NCBI GenBank assembly: GCA_035275265.1
Contig: DATENC010000006.1
Coordinates: 430,315 to 494,314, forward strand
From: JACQAP01 sp035275265
Lineage (GTDB): Bacteria; Pseudomonadota; Gammaproteobacteria; Burkholderiales; JACQAP01
DNA: 64,000 nucleotides
Reading direction: 5' to 3'
The translations under genes and the position numbers were made by a program. Below the pieces are notes generated by a model. That model made no database searches and was not told where the DNA came from. It saw only the letters and a list, made by a program, of their open reading frames with translations. How positions within the stretch are numbered: the first letter of the stretch is position 1; each line of letters starts with the position of its first letter. Shown here piece by piece: positions 16,686 through 27,251 of this stretch.

Positions 16686-18128
16686 TTATCGTGGATCACT
16701 TTCGCCGCAGCAATCTGCCGGATAGCCTTCTTGCGCCCATTCGAGGAGCGCGTCCTGCGCGGCCTGTGCGTTTCGCGCGCCGGGATGATTGATCAGGAAT
16801 ACGACCACCAGCATGTGCCCGCGAGTATCCATGACGTAGCCGGAGATGGCGCGCACGCCGTCCAGATAGCCGGTTTTCACGTGGGCCTGGCCGGCAACCG
16901 ACGAGTTGGTGAGCCGCCTCCTCATGGTGCCGTCCACCGCTGCCAGCGGCAACGAAGCTATGTACTCGGGCATCAAAGGGCTGTTCCAGGCGGCGACGAG
17001 GAGTTCGCCCAGTTGGAGGGCGGATATTCTGGTCGTGCGGGAAAGCCCGGCACCATTTTCGATGCGCATCTCGGGAAACGACAGCCCCCTTCCTGCCAGC
17101 CATTCACCGATCGCGCGATCCGACTTCTCCAGTGTGGCAGGCCCGCCGTCCTGCGCGCCGAGCGTCAGGAAAACATTGCGCGCCATGACGTTGTTGCTGA
17201 ACTTGTTGATGTCGCGAATGCTTTCCGCCAGCGCCGCAGACTCCCAGCTTGAAAACAGTCGCGCGTTGATCGGCACTGCTGCTTCGCGCATGCGCCCCGA
17301 CCAGACGCCGCCCACCTGCAGCCACATCTGGCCGAAAACCGCGGCCATGTATTCATTAGGGGTGAGCAGGCTGAAGTTACGGGATTTCTCGCCGCAACTG
17401 GACGGAAATGTGCCGAAGAATGTCAGGGTATTGCCGTCGTGCGCCGGCTTGTCCGGCCAAACGCTGCAGAATCCCGGGGCAAGATAGAGATTGTTGACCA
17501 CCGTGATCTGCGGAAGGATCGGTTCGGAATACACCGCCACCGTGTGCTTTTCCTCATCCGGAACGAAACGAAGCCGGAACGACTTGAAGTTCAGCAGCAG
17601 CGCGTCCGCGCCGACGTTGTAAGGCCGTGTCGGTTCGTTGTCGAACTGGGCCGGGTCGTGGTTATCGATGGCGAAGAAACTGCGATCCAGTACCAGATCA
17701 CCAGTGATTTCGCGCAAGCCGCGGCTGCGCAGGTCGCGCAGAAACAGCCAGAAGTTCTCGAGCGTCAGTTTTGGATCGCCGTAGCCCTTAAGCACCAGAT
17801 TGCCATCCAGCCGATCTCCCACAAGCGTGCCATCCAGATAAGCATCGGTCTTCCAGGTGTAGGCCGGGCCGAGAATCTCCAGTGCGGCGAACGTGGTCAC
17901 TAGCTTGATCACGGACGCCGGATTGAGCGATCGGTCGAGGCCGACCGCCACGACCGGCAGGTTCCTGGTCAGGTCATGAACGTAAATTCCCACGCTGCGT
18001 ACCGGCACGCCGGCTTGCGCCAATGCGGCAGCGACCGACGCGGGCGGCTCGCTCATCGGCTTCGTGGCCGCGGCCTCCGGGGGCGCCGTGAGTAGCAGCA
18101 GCAGTGAAAAACGCGCGAGCGCTATCAT
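16686..18128 (-). CDS. dacB: D-alanyl-D-alanine carboxypeptidase/endopeptidase (PBP4 type)
   Basis: 480 residues with an N-terminal signal peptide. Peptidase family S13 motifs are visible: SxxK as S72-V-I-K75, SxN as SNN in INKFSNNVMARN, and KTG in HVKTGYLDG. The protein trims or cleaves peptidoglycan peptide cross-links in the periplasm. It is followed downstream by mtoX on the same strand and lies 50 bases after bioA. A link between dacB and mtoX is not suggested by function. Confidence 0.93.
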   Translation of the reverse strand: MIALARFSLLLLLTAPPEAAATKPMSEPPASVAAALAQAGVPVRSVGIYVHDLTRNLPVVAVGLDRSLNPASVIKLVTTFAALEILGPAYTWKTDAYLDGTLVGDRLDGNLVLKGYGDPKLTLENFWLFLRDLRSRGLREITGDLVLDRSFFAIDNHDPAQFDNEPTRPYNVGADALLLNFKSFRLRFVPDEEKHTVAVYSEPILPQITVVNNLYLAPGFCSVWPDKPAHDGNTLTFFGTFPSSCGEKSRNFSLLTPNEYMAAVFGQMWLQVGGVWSGRMREAAVPINARLFSSWESAALAESIRDINKFSNNVMARNVFLTLGAQDGGPATLEKSDRAIGEWLAGRGLSFPEMRIENGAGLSRTTRISALQLGELLVAAWNSPLMPEYIASLPLAAVDGTMRRRLTNSSVAGQAHVKTGYLDGVRAISGYVMDTRGHMLVVVFLINHPGARNAQAAQDALLEWAQEGYPADCCGESDPR

Positions 18129-18178
18129 TGCGTTGCGTTCGCCGCTACGAAAGGCGCCTTCGCAAGAAAATCGTGTGC

Positions 18179-19513
18179 TCAGAGGAGGTTGTCCAGAATT
18201 GCACCGGTAGCTTCAACCAGGAAGTCCATGTTCTCCTCGTCGATCAGGTACGGGGGCATGAAGTACACGGTGTTGCCGAGCGGCCGCAACAACAATCCGC
18301 GTGCCAGCGCGCCCTGATAGAACCTGCGTGCGAATGTCGGGTCTTCGGTTGCCACATCGAACGCCCAGATCATGCCGGTGTTGCGAAAGTGCCTGACCCC
18401 CGGATGCTCTGCAAGCCTGATACAGCGCCGCGAAAGTTGCGCCGATTTCTCGCGATTGCGTGCAAGCACTCGATCCTCTTCGAAAATGTCCAGCACCGCG
18501 AGGGCGGCCCTGCAGGCAAGTGCGTTGCCGGTGTAGGAATGCGAATGCAGAAAGCCGCGCGCAAGATCGTCGTGGTAGAACGCGCGGTACACATCCTCGG
18601 TCGTCAGCACCACCGATAACGGGAGATATCCCCCGGTAATGCCCTTGGACAGACAGAGGAAATCCGGCCTGATGTCCGCCTGTTCGCAGGCGAGGAAAGT
18701 GCCCGTACGGCCGAAACCCACGGCAATTTCGTCGGCTATAAGGTGTACCCGATAACGGTCGCAGAGGGCCCGGGCCTCACTGAGGAAGCGCGCGTGGTAC
18801 ATCACCATGCCACTTGCACCCTGTACCAGTGGCTCCACGATCAGCGCCGCAGTCTGTTCGTGATGCTCGGCCAAGTGCGTTTCCAGTGCGTGAGCCGCCC
18901 GCAGCGCCACGCCTTCATGCGTTTCGCCGGATCGGGCCAGACGCCAGTCCGGCGTCGGTACTTGCACGCTGTAGCGCAGCAGCGGCGCATAAGTGTCTCG
19001 GAACAACGGTACGTCGGTCACCGACAGCGCGCCCAGCGTCTCGCCGTGATAACTCCCTTCCAGACTCACGAACTGCGTTTTCCGCGGTTGTCCGGCGTTG
19101 CGCCAGGAATGAAAACTCATTTTCAGCGCGATCTCGGTCGCCGAAGCGCCGTCGCTCCCGTAGAAACAGTGCGACAACCCGGTCAACGACGACAGCCGTT
19201 CGGAAAGCTGTACCACCGGCTCATGGGTGAAACCCGCAAGCATCACGTGCTCCAGTTTGCCGAGCTGGTCGGTGAGCGCGGCGTTGATCCTGGGATTGGC
19301 GTGGCCAAACAAGTTGACCCACCATGAACTGATCGCGTCGAGATAGCGGTTGCCTTCGAAGTCGACCAGCCAAATGCCTTCGCCGCGCGCGATCGGCAAC
19401 GGCGGCACATGCTCGTGGTGTTTCATCTGCGTGCATGGGTGCCAGACGGCGTGCAGGCTGCGTGACACAAGGCGGTCGTTGCTAGTCAATTTGGAATACG
19501 CAGACGTAGGCAA
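18179..19513 (-). CDS. bioA: Adenosylmethionine-8-amino-7-oxononanoate aminotransferase
   Basis: 444 residues. A class III PLP aminotransferase that uses S-adenosylmethionine to convert KAPA to DAPA in biotin synthesis. The start (LHAVWHPCTQMKHHE), the substrate-site segment SSWWVNLFGHANP, GSYHGETLGALSVTD and the PLP lysine in LCLSKGITGGYLPLS are typical of BioA. No other bio gene is in the window. The 228 bases upstream (19514-19741) hold no gene that I recognise. Confidence 0.95.
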   Translation of the reverse strand: MPTSAYSKLTSNDRLVSRSLHAVWHPCTQMKHHEHVPPLPIARGEGIWLVDFEGNRYLDAISSWWVNLFGHANPRINAALTDQLGKLEHVMLAGFTHEPVVQLSERLSSLTGLSHCFYGSDGASATEIALKMSFHSWRNAGQPRKTQFVSLEGSYHGETLGALSVTDVPLFRDTYAPLLRYSVQVPTPDWRLARSGETHEGVALRAAHALETHLAEHHEQTAALIVEPLVQGASGMVMYHARFLSEARALCDRYRVHLIADEIAVGFGRTGTFLACEQADIRPDFLCLSKGITGGYLPLSVVLTTEDVYRAFYHDDLARGFLHSHSYTGNALACRAALAVLDIFEEDRVLARNREKSAQLSRRCIRLAEHPGVRHFRNTGMIWAFDVATEDPTFARRFYQGALARGLLLRPLGNTVYFMPPYLIDEENMDFLVEATGAILDNLL

Positions 19514-19741
19514 TGCAACTGCAAACGCGGGATGACGTCAGACGAAGTAAGACATCTTTTCCCGGTTCGATCAAGTTGGCGCCGAGGGCGAGTATTCGGC
19601 GGTACGCGATGAAGGCTATTGCTTCGCTGCGCGACCCGCTTCACTAGCACTCCGGGCCTACGGCTGCTAGGAATGTTGGCGTGATTGATGCTTAATCCTA
19701 GGAGCAATGCTTCGCATTATGCGCATGCAAGGAGGACGTGA

Positions 19742-20380
19742 ATGAATCTGCTGGAATCCATCTCCGACAGGATGGCTGCGGCCAACCGACCTTTGTTTGC
19801 GATCACGGTGGCGGCGGTACCTTGTCCCGATACACCTGTGATTCTGACCCTGCATTGGCACGGCTTCATCGAGCAGAAGATCATCGAAGTGGAAGAAGCC
19901 GAAACCGTGGCCTATACGCCGATCCCGAGTTCTGCTCTGCAGGTCAACGAGCGCTGGAATGATCTGACAGCGCTCGATCGCGCAGCGATGGAAGCCGGAT
20001 GGGAGCTGGGGGCGTGGGACGTGGCGCGCGCCGAGCGCGTCGGTTGCATTCGCCCAGGTGCCGAATCCAGCGAAGCCCTGGAGTGCCTCCAGGCCTTTGG
20101 CGCCTTTCCCTATGGCGTTGACGGGCAAAAAGTTGTGGTGTCCGACGCGCCGGATGCGGAAGACCTGCTGAATCTCGCCGCGCGGCGCGGCTACTTGATG
20201 TGGATGTTCCGGCCCGTGCACGGGGGTATCTGGGCTGAAATTGCCGATGACGCGACCCTGCGGCCCGACGGCACACGCACGCCACCTTGCCCGATTGTGC
20301 CGGTCCCCCCTGCCCGTGGCGGGTCACGGAAGACCGTTTACCGCTTCGGTATCTCCGGCAGCCCTCACCGCCCGAACTGA
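19742..20380 (+). CDS. Hypothetical protein, unrecognised
   Basis: 212 residues, with the start ATG at 19742 preceded by a strong AGGAGG at 19730-19735. No signal peptide or membrane segment. It is acidic, with alternating predicted beta and helix and a Pro-rich basic tail (PVPPARGGSRKTVYRF). I do not recognise a domain. It lies between divergent bioA and the groESL control region, and a hairpin follows immediately after its stop codon. Codon use looks like the neighbours, which supports a real gene. Confidence 0.7.
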   Translation: MNLLESISDRMAAANRPLFAITVAAVPCPDTPVILTLHWHGFIEQKIIEVEEAETVAYTPIPSSALQVNERWNDLTALDRAAMEAGWELGAWDVARAERVGCIRPGAESSEALECLQAFGAFPYGVDGQKVVVSDAPDAEDLLNLAARRGYLMWMFRPVHGGIWAEIADDATLRPDGTRTPPCPIVPVPPARGGSRKTVYRFGISGSPHRPN

Positions 20381-20406
20381 GCGGCCGACGTGCGGTCATC
20401 GGCCGC
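20381..20406 (+). terminator. Hairpin directly after the hypothetical gene
   Basis: 8-bp perfect stem (20381-20388 with 20399-20406) and 10-base loop, starting at the first base after the stop codon. GC-rich, but without a T-run, so termination is only a possibility. It could insulate the groESL promoter. Confidence 0.4.
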
Positions 20407-20496
20407 GCGTTAACTCCCCGCCTCCATCCGCAAACCACCTGAGTGTGAGCGCTTGCTCACGATGCTTGAGGCACGTCTAGAAAATCAACGTTGGCC

Positions 20497-20525
20497 TTGA
20501 AATTCAAGGGACGCACGCATACTAT
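20497..20525 (+). promoter_or_regulatory. groESL promoter
   Basis: TTGAAA (20497-20502) and TACTAT (20520-20525) are separated by exactly 17 bases, a good sigma-70 match. The same CTTGAAA element also fits the -35 consensus of heat-shock sigma-32, though no good sigma-32 -10 follows. The CIRCE operator begins at the last base of the -10, so bound HrcA would block RNA polymerase. Confidence 0.65.
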
Positions 20526-20551
20526 TAGCACTCGCATGTATTGAGTGCTAA
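20525..20551 (+). promoter_or_regulatory. CIRCE operator (HrcA binding site)
   Basis: A perfect CIRCE element: TTAGCACTC (20525-20533), nine spacer bases, GAGTGCTAA (20543-20551). It is the known operator for the HrcA repressor, which needs GroEL to stay active. It lies 52 bases upstream of groES and overlaps the promoter, so groESL is under HrcA control. The hrcA gene is not in the window. Confidence 0.95.
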
Positions 20552-20603
20552 CGAGGCTTTTGCCTCGTTATTCGTTTCATAACAAGACAAGAGGAGAGTT
20601 GAA

Positions 20604-20897
20604 ATGAAAATTCGTCCGTTGCACGACCGAGTAATCGTCAAGCGCCTGGAAGAGGAGCGTAAAACGGCCTCTGGCATCGTGATCCCCGATACCGCTGCCG
20701 AGAAGCCCGACCAAGGCGAGATCATGGCGGTGGGTAACGGCAAGATTCTGGAAGACGGCAAGCTGCGGCCGCTCGATGTCAAGAAGGGCGACAAGATCCT
20801 GTTCGGCAAGTACTCCGGTCAGACCGTCAAGGTTCACGGCGAAGAACTGCTGGTGATGCGCGAAGAAGACATCATGGGCGTAGTCGAAGCCGCCTGA
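20604..20897 (+). CDS. groES: Co-chaperonin GroES
   Basis: 97 residues, the usual length. It forms the heptameric lid of the GroEL chamber in the cytoplasm. The start MKIRPLHDRVIVKRLEEE and the mobile loop followed by VGNGKILEDG are typical. A GAGGAGAG ribosome site lies just before the ATG. First gene of the CIRCE-controlled groESL operon, 48 bases before groEL. Confidence 0.98.
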   Translation: MKIRPLHDRVIVKRLEEERKTASGIVIPDTAAEKPDQGEIMAVGNGKILEDGKLRPLDVKKGDKILFGKYSGQTVKVHGEELLVMREEDIMGVVEAA

Positions 20898-20945
20898 GAG
20901 TCAATTCCAAGAGTCCAACACCCTTACATTCAGGAGTAAATTTTT

Positions 20946-22598
<1,653 letters not shown>

Positions 22599-22627
22599 AT
22601 TCCGGCCGCTGGCCCGTTCGAACGAAG

Positions 22628-22654
22628 AAGCCCCGCGCGAGCGGGGCTTTTTTT
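22628..22654 (+). terminator. Rho-independent terminator of groESL
   Basis: A 9-bp stem AAGCCCCGC/GCGGGGCTT (22628-22636 with 22641-22649), GCGA loop, then a run of T residues to 22654. Classic intrinsic terminator. Confidence 0.92.
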
Positions 22655-22730
22655 GTGCGGCAGCAATACGGGTCAATGCTGTCCACGATGGATGCGTTGT
22701 CTGCGGGTTGCGCCCCGGGGAAGCATGACG

Positions 22731-22759
22731 TTGACAATTGCGGGGGCGAATAATATGTT
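22731..22759 (+). promoter_or_regulatory. Putative sigma-70 promoter of the MHS transporter gene
   Basis: A perfect -35 TTGACA (22731-22736), a 17-base spacer and TATGTT (22754-22759), about 100 bases upstream of the transporter start and after the groESL terminator. The leader in between shows no obvious riboswitch. Confidence 0.6.
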
Positions 22760-22857
22760 GATTCTCCGCGACGCCGGTTCGCGTGCAACAGAAATCCCGC
22801 GCCTTGGCGACCACGGTCTGGCTGCGGCCAAAAGAACAGTAAACCTGGGAGAAGAAC

Positions 22858-24480
22858 ATGACTGGAGTCGCAGCCACCACCAGCATTCACGACAGCAATC
22901 ACCCGGATTTCAAACCGGAGGAAAAGCGGGTCATCTTCGCTTCTTCCCTGGGTACGGTTTTCGAGTGGTACGACTTTTATCTGTATGCCGTGCTGGCGCC
23001 GTATTTCGCCGCGCTGTTTTTCCCGCCAGGCAACCAGACCGCCGCACTGCTCTCGGCTTTCGCGACGTACGCGGCAGGTTTCCTGGTTCGGCCCTTCGGC
23101 GCGTTGGTCTTCGGTCGCGTCGGCGACCTGGTGGGACGGAAATACACCTTTCTGATCACTATCGTTGTAATGGGCGCCTCAACCTTCGCAGTGGGCCTGC
23201 TGCCGACATATCAGACTATCGGCTGGTTGGCGCCGATTCTGCTTGTGAGCCTGCGCCTGTTGCAGGGACTTGCGCTCGGCGGCGAGTACGGCGGTGCAGC
23301 GACCTATGTGGCGGAGCACGCGCCCAACCACCGCCGCGGTTACGACACCAGCTGGATCCAGACAACAGCAACGCTTGGCCTGTTCCTGGCCCTGGTGGTC
23401 ATCTACCTTTGCCGCAGCAACATGGACGCCGAGGAGTTCAAGAACTGGGGATGGAGAATTCCATTCTGGGTATCGGTGATTCTGCTTGCTTTTTCCGTGT
23501 ATATCCGGCTCAAGCTCGAAGAATCGCCGGTGTTCAAGAAGATGAAGGACGAGGGCAAGGGCTCCAAGGCGCCACTGACCGACAGTTTCCTGCGCTACCC
23601 GAACAACAAGTACGTACTGCTCGCGCTGCTCGGCGCGACCGCGGGCCAGGGTGTGGTGTGGTACACGGGCCAGTTCTATGCGCTGTTCTTCATGATCATC
23701 ACACTGAAGTTGGACTATGTAACCACCTACATGCTGATCGGCGCGTCACTGCTGATCGGAACGCCCTTCTTCATTGTCTTCGGCTGGCTTTCCGACAGGA
23801 TCGGCCGGCTCAAGATCATCATGGCGGGTTGCCTGATCGCGGCGCTGACCTATTTTCCGTTGTTTCAGGGGCTGACCCACTACGTCAATCCCGCTCTCGA
23901 ACAATACCAACAGAATGTCAAGATCAAGGTAGCGGCTTCCGACTGCAGCTTCCACATATTCGTTGGACCGTGGAGCAAGTTCAGCGATTGCGACCGGACC
24001 AAGGACTTTCTGACAAAGCAGGGGTTGTCGTTTGCCTCGTTGCCTGGAATTGAAGGTAAGTCGGTGGTTGCCACGATCGGCGACATTGCGATCGAAGGTT
24101 GGGACGAAAAGAAACTCAATGAAACGTTGAAGGCCAGCGGCTATCCCGGCCCGGCGGACAAGAACAAAGTCAACTACGGCATGACGCTGTTGATCCTGGT
24201 CATCATGGTTATTTACGTCACCATGGTGTACGGGCCGATCGCGGCATTTCTGGTGGAAACGTTTCCGACGCGGATCCGTTATACCTCGATGTCGCTGCCC
24301 TACCATATCGGCAACGGCTGGTTCGGGGGCATGCTGCCGTTGACGGCTACGGCGATGGTCGCGGCAACCGGGGATATCTACTACGGGCTGTGGTATCCGA
24401 TCGTCGTCGCTGTGATGACGTTGATCGTCGGAACCCTGTTCCTGAAGGAAACCAAGGACAGGGACATTCATCAGAACTGA
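22858..24480 (+). CDS. MHS-family major facilitator transporter
   Basis: 540 residues. Start MTGVAATTSIHD after GGAGAAGAAC. The first part shows the metabolite:H+ symporter pattern: SSLGTVFEWYDFYLYAVLAP in TM1, the GRVGDLVGRK loop between TM2 and TM3, RLLQGLALGGEYGGA in TM5 and a second GWLSDRIGR loop. About 12 membrane segments are expected. A hydrophilic insert of about 90 residues (roughly 345-435, with two Cys) lies between late membrane helices and is longer than in KgtP/ProP-type relatives. The substrate is probably a small organic acid or zwitterion; it cannot be named. Confidence 0.9.
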   Translation: MTGVAATTSIHDSNHPDFKPEEKRVIFASSLGTVFEWYDFYLYAVLAPYFAALFFPPGNQTAALLSAFATYAAGFLVRPFGALVFGRVGDLVGRKYTFLITIVVMGASTFAVGLLPTYQTIGWLAPILLVSLRLLQGLALGGEYGGAATYVAEHAPNHRRGYDTSWIQTTATLGLFLALVVIYLCRSNMDAEEFKNWGWRIPFWVSVILLAFSVYIRLKLEESPVFKKMKDEGKGSKAPLTDSFLRYPNNKYVLLALLGATAGQGVVWYTGQFYALFFMIITLKLDYVTTYMLIGASLLIGTPFFIVFGWLSDRIGRLKIIMAGCLIAALTYFPLFQGLTHYVNPALEQYQQNVKIKVAASDCSFHIFVGPWSKFSDCDRTKDFLTKQGLSFASLPGIEGKSVVATIGDIAIEGWDEKKLNETLKASGYPGPADKNKVNYGMTLLILVIMVIYVTMVYGPIAAFLVETFPTRIRYTSMSLPYHIGNGWFGGMLPLTATAMVAATGDIYYGLWYPIVVAVMTLIVGTLFLKETKDRDIHQN

Positions 24481-24500
24481 TGCACAATCCGCTGTACCTC

Positions 24501-24527
24501 GGAAAGCCCGCGCCCGCGGGCTTTTCC
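24501..24527 (+). terminator. Terminator-like hairpin after the MHS transporter
   Basis: Arms AAAGCCCGCG and CGCGGGCTTT (24503-24512 with 24515-24524) with a tiny loop, followed by a short T/C stretch. It begins 20 bases after the transporter stop and could work in both directions. Confidence 0.75.
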
Positions 24528-24575
24528 ATTTCCTGGTCCGTACGATCCGGGTGAGTCCGTGCGCGTGTTTTCGGG

Positions 24576-24581
24576 TAAAAT
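24576..24581 (+). promoter_or_regulatory. Possible -10 element for tRNA-Phe
   Basis: TAAAAT followed by a GC-rich discriminator (GCCGCGC), typical of stable-RNA promoters under stringent control, about 59 bases before the mature tRNA. No convincing -35 was found. Confidence 0.35.
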
Positions 24582-24639
24582 GCCGCGCTTTCCGAACGAC
24601 GCCTCCTGCCGTAACGGTGCGTTGTATCTGCAGCAAAGT

Positions 24640-24715
<76 letters not shown>

Positions 24716-24849
24716 TCGATTCCGTCATCGACTTCGAACTTCCTGCAAGCCTTTTACGTGCACATTCTGGCTTTGTTGTAGCGAGTTCTTGAGCACTCGA
24801 ATGTCGCTTTCCAAGCCCCTGAATCCAGGGGAAAGCCACTCATTTGCCT

Positions 24850-24855
24850 TATAAT
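24850..24855 (+). promoter_or_regulatory. Consensus -10 hexamer upstream of hemA
   Basis: TATAAT, 48 bases before the hemA ATG, in the AT-richest part of the tRNA-hemA gap. No strong -35 at 16-18 bases. The likely promoter of the hemA-prfA-prmC run. Confidence 0.4.
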
Positions 24856-24903
24856 TGATAGCCTTTCCGGGACCGTCAGGTCCCTTGTCGTTTCAGGGTT
24901 CCG

Positions 24904-26157
24904 ATGCAGCTTTTTGCGTTCGGCGTAAATCACAATACCGCCCCGCTCGCTGTTCGCGAGCAGGTGACTTTTCACGCCGCAAATCTGGAAGAAGCGTTGC
25001 GTGATCTGGTGAATCACGAACCGGTGAGAGAGGCGGCGATTATCTCGACGTGCAACCGCACCGAGGTCTACTGCAGTACGCCCGAACCCGACCGTGCGAT
25101 CGACTGGCTGGCACGTTTTCATCATCTCAAGGCGCAATCGCTCGACCCCTTCTTATATACGCTGCCGCGCGAGCTGGCAGTCGCGCATGCATTCCGTGTG
25201 GCGAGCGGGCTGGATTCCATGGTGCTGGGCGAGCCCCAGATTCTCGGACAGATGAAGGACGCGGTTAAGTCCGCAGAGCACGCCGGTACGCTTGGCACCG
25301 TGCTCCACAAGCTGTTCCAGTCGACTTTCTCGGTGGCGAAGGAAGTGCGCACCCAGACCGAAATCGGCACCAACTCAGTGTCGATGGCCGCGGCAGCGGT
25401 GAAAGTCGCCGAGCGCATCTATCCGAGCATTGCCGATCAGCGTGTGCTGTTTATCGGCGCCGGCGAAATGATCGAACTCTGTGCCTCACACTTTGCAGCC
25501 AAACAGCCGCGCCAGACCACCTTTGCCAATCGAACAATCGAGCGCGGCGAGGAACTGGCAGCCCGCTTCCAAGGAAAGGCGATCACCCTGAACGACATGT
25601 CCGAGCAGTTGGCAATGCACGACATCGTGGTCTCCTGTACGGCAAGCCAGTTGCCGATCCTCGGCAAAGGCATGATCGAGCGCGCGATCAAGGCTCGGCG
25701 GCACCGGCCGATGCTGATGATAGATCTGGCGGTGCCGCGCGATGTCGAGGCCGAGGTAGCCGAGCTCGACGACGTGTTTCTTTACAGCGTGGACGATCTG
25801 GGCAAGATCGTGCAGGAAGGCCTCGATACGCGTCAGGCAGCGGTGGTGCACGCGGAGGCGATCATCAGTGCCAGCGTGGACGATTTCATGCACTGGTTCG
25901 AGACACGCGAGCTGGTACCCGCCATTCGCGCGCTGCGCGATCAGGTAGAACGCATGCGCCGCCACGAGTTCGACCGTGCAGCGAAACTGCTGGCCAAAGG
26001 TGAAGACCCGCAGAAAGTGCTCGAGCAGCTTTCCCATGCGCTGACCAACAAATTTCTGCATGCGCCGACCCACGCGCTCAATTCCGCTGAAGCGAGGGAG
26101 CGCGAGTCCCTGGTCGCCATGCTTGCCCGCCTCTACCAGGTGAATCCGCCGGAATGA
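24904..26157 (+). CDS. hemA: Glutamyl-tRNA reductase
   Basis: 417 residues. It reduces glutamyl-tRNA(Glu) to glutamate-1-semialdehyde with NADPH, the committed step of C5-pathway tetrapyrrole synthesis. The N-terminal catalytic domain has C50 in ISTCNRTEVY and the signature SGLDSMVLGEPQILGQ; a Rossmann domain (VLFIGAGEMIELCA) and a helical dimerisation domain follow. The stop overlaps the prfA start (ATGA), matching the common hemA-prfA-prmC operon. Confidence 0.97.
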   Translation: MQLFAFGVNHNTAPLAVREQVTFHAANLEEALRDLVNHEPVREAAIISTCNRTEVYCSTPEPDRAIDWLARFHHLKAQSLDPFLYTLPRELAVAHAFRVASGLDSMVLGEPQILGQMKDAVKSAEHAGTLGTVLHKLFQSTFSVAKEVRTQTEIGTNSVSMAAAAVKVAERIYPSIADQRVLFIGAGEMIELCASHFAAKQPRQTTFANRTIERGEELAARFQGKAITLNDMSEQLAMHDIVVSCTASQLPILGKGMIERAIKARRHRPMLMIDLAVPRDVEAEVAELDDVFLYSVDDLGKIVQEGLDTRQAAVVHAEAIISASVDDFMHWFETRELVPAIRALRDQVERMRRHEFDRAAKLLAKGEDPQKVLEQLSHALTNKFLHAPTHALNSAEARERESLVAMLARLYQVNPPE

Positions 26158-27251
26158 AACCATCGATCGCCTCCAAGCTGGCGCAACTGTCGGCCAGGCT
26201 GGAGGAACTCAACGCTTTGCTCTCGGGCGAAGACGTTACCAAGGATCTGGACAACTACCGCAAGCTCACCCGCGAGCACGCGGAGATAGCGCCGGTAGTC
26301 GCGCTTTACAACGCGTACATGGCCAGCGAGCGCGACGTTGCCTCGGCATTGCAGTTGGCCGGCGATCCGGAAATGCGCGAACTGGCCGAGGCTGAAATGC
26401 GCGAAGGCAAACAGAGGCTCGTCGCCATCGAGGCCGAGTTGCAACGGCAGCTGCTACCCAGGGATCCGAGCGACGAGCGCAATATCTTCATGGAAATCCG
26501 CGCCGGTACCGGCGGGGATGAATCGGGTCTGTTTGCCGGCGACCTCTTCCGCATGTACGTGCGCTACGCCGAGCGCCAGGGCTGGCAAGTGGACCTGATT
26601 TCGGAGAGCCCGAGTGAACAGGGCGGTTACAAAGAAGTGATCGCCAAGATCATCGGCTACGGCGCCTACTCGAAGCTCAAGTTCGAGTCCGGCGGCCATC
26701 GTGTGCAGCGCGTGCCCGAGACCGAGACCCAGGGCCGCATCCACACCAGCGCCTGCACGGTGGCGGTGTTGCCGGAAGTCGATGCGGTCGGCGACGTAGT
26801 GCTCAATCCCGCGGAACTGCGCGTCGACACCTTTCGCGCTTCCGGCGCGGGCGGCCAGCACATCAACAAAACCGATTCCGCCGTGCGCGTGACCCACATC
26901 CCCACCGGGATCGTGGTCGAATGCCAGGACGATCGTTCCCAGCACAAGAACAAGGCGCAGGCGCTCGCCGTGCTGGCTGCGCGCATCAAGGACAAGCAGT
27001 TGCGTGAGCAGCAGGCAAAACAGGCGGCGACCCGCAAGTCGCTGATCGGCAGCGGTGACCGTTCCGAACGCATACGCACCTACAATTTCCCTCAAGGACG
27101 GGTCACCGACCATCGCATTAACCTCACGCTGTACAAGATCGATCAGATCATGGATGGTGCGCTCGATGAGCTGATCGGCGCGCTGATGGCGGAGCATCAG
27201 GCCGAACTGCTTGCCGCGATGGCGGAAGACGTGGTCGCGACCCAAGCGTGA
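26154..27251 (+). CDS. prfA: Peptide chain release factor 1
   Basis: 365 residues. It ends translation at UAA and UAG. The catalytic GGQ is at 233-235 within SGAGGQHINKTDSAVR, and a PxT-type region lies upstream in the codon-recognition domain (RVQRVPETETQGRIHTS). It overlaps hemA by 4 bases and prmC by 4 bases; PrmC methylates the GGQ glutamine, so enzyme and target are translationally linked. Confidence 0.98.
   Translation: MKPSIASKLAQLSARLEELNALLSGEDVTKDLDNYRKLTREHAEIAPVVALYNAYMASERDVASALQLAGDPEMRELAEAEMREGKQRLVAIEAELQRQLLPRDPSDERNIFMEIRAGTGGDESGLFAGDLFRMYVRYAERQGWQVDLISESPSEQGGYKEVIAKIIGYGAYSKLKFESGGHRVQRVPETETQGRIHTSACTVAVLPEVDAVGDVVLNPAELRVDTFRASGAGGQHINKTDSAVRVTHIPTGIVVECQDDRSQHKNKAQALAVLAARIKDKQLREQQAKQAATRKSLIGSGDRSERIRTYNFPQGRVTDHRINLTLYKIDQIMDGALDELIGALMAEHQAELLAAMAEDVVATQA

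Noticed and set aside
22653..24053. 466-codon plus-strand frame overlapping the MHS transporter
   Set aside because: The other frame encodes a clear membrane transporter with family motifs; this one is Arg/Gly/Pro-rich without hydrophobic segments.
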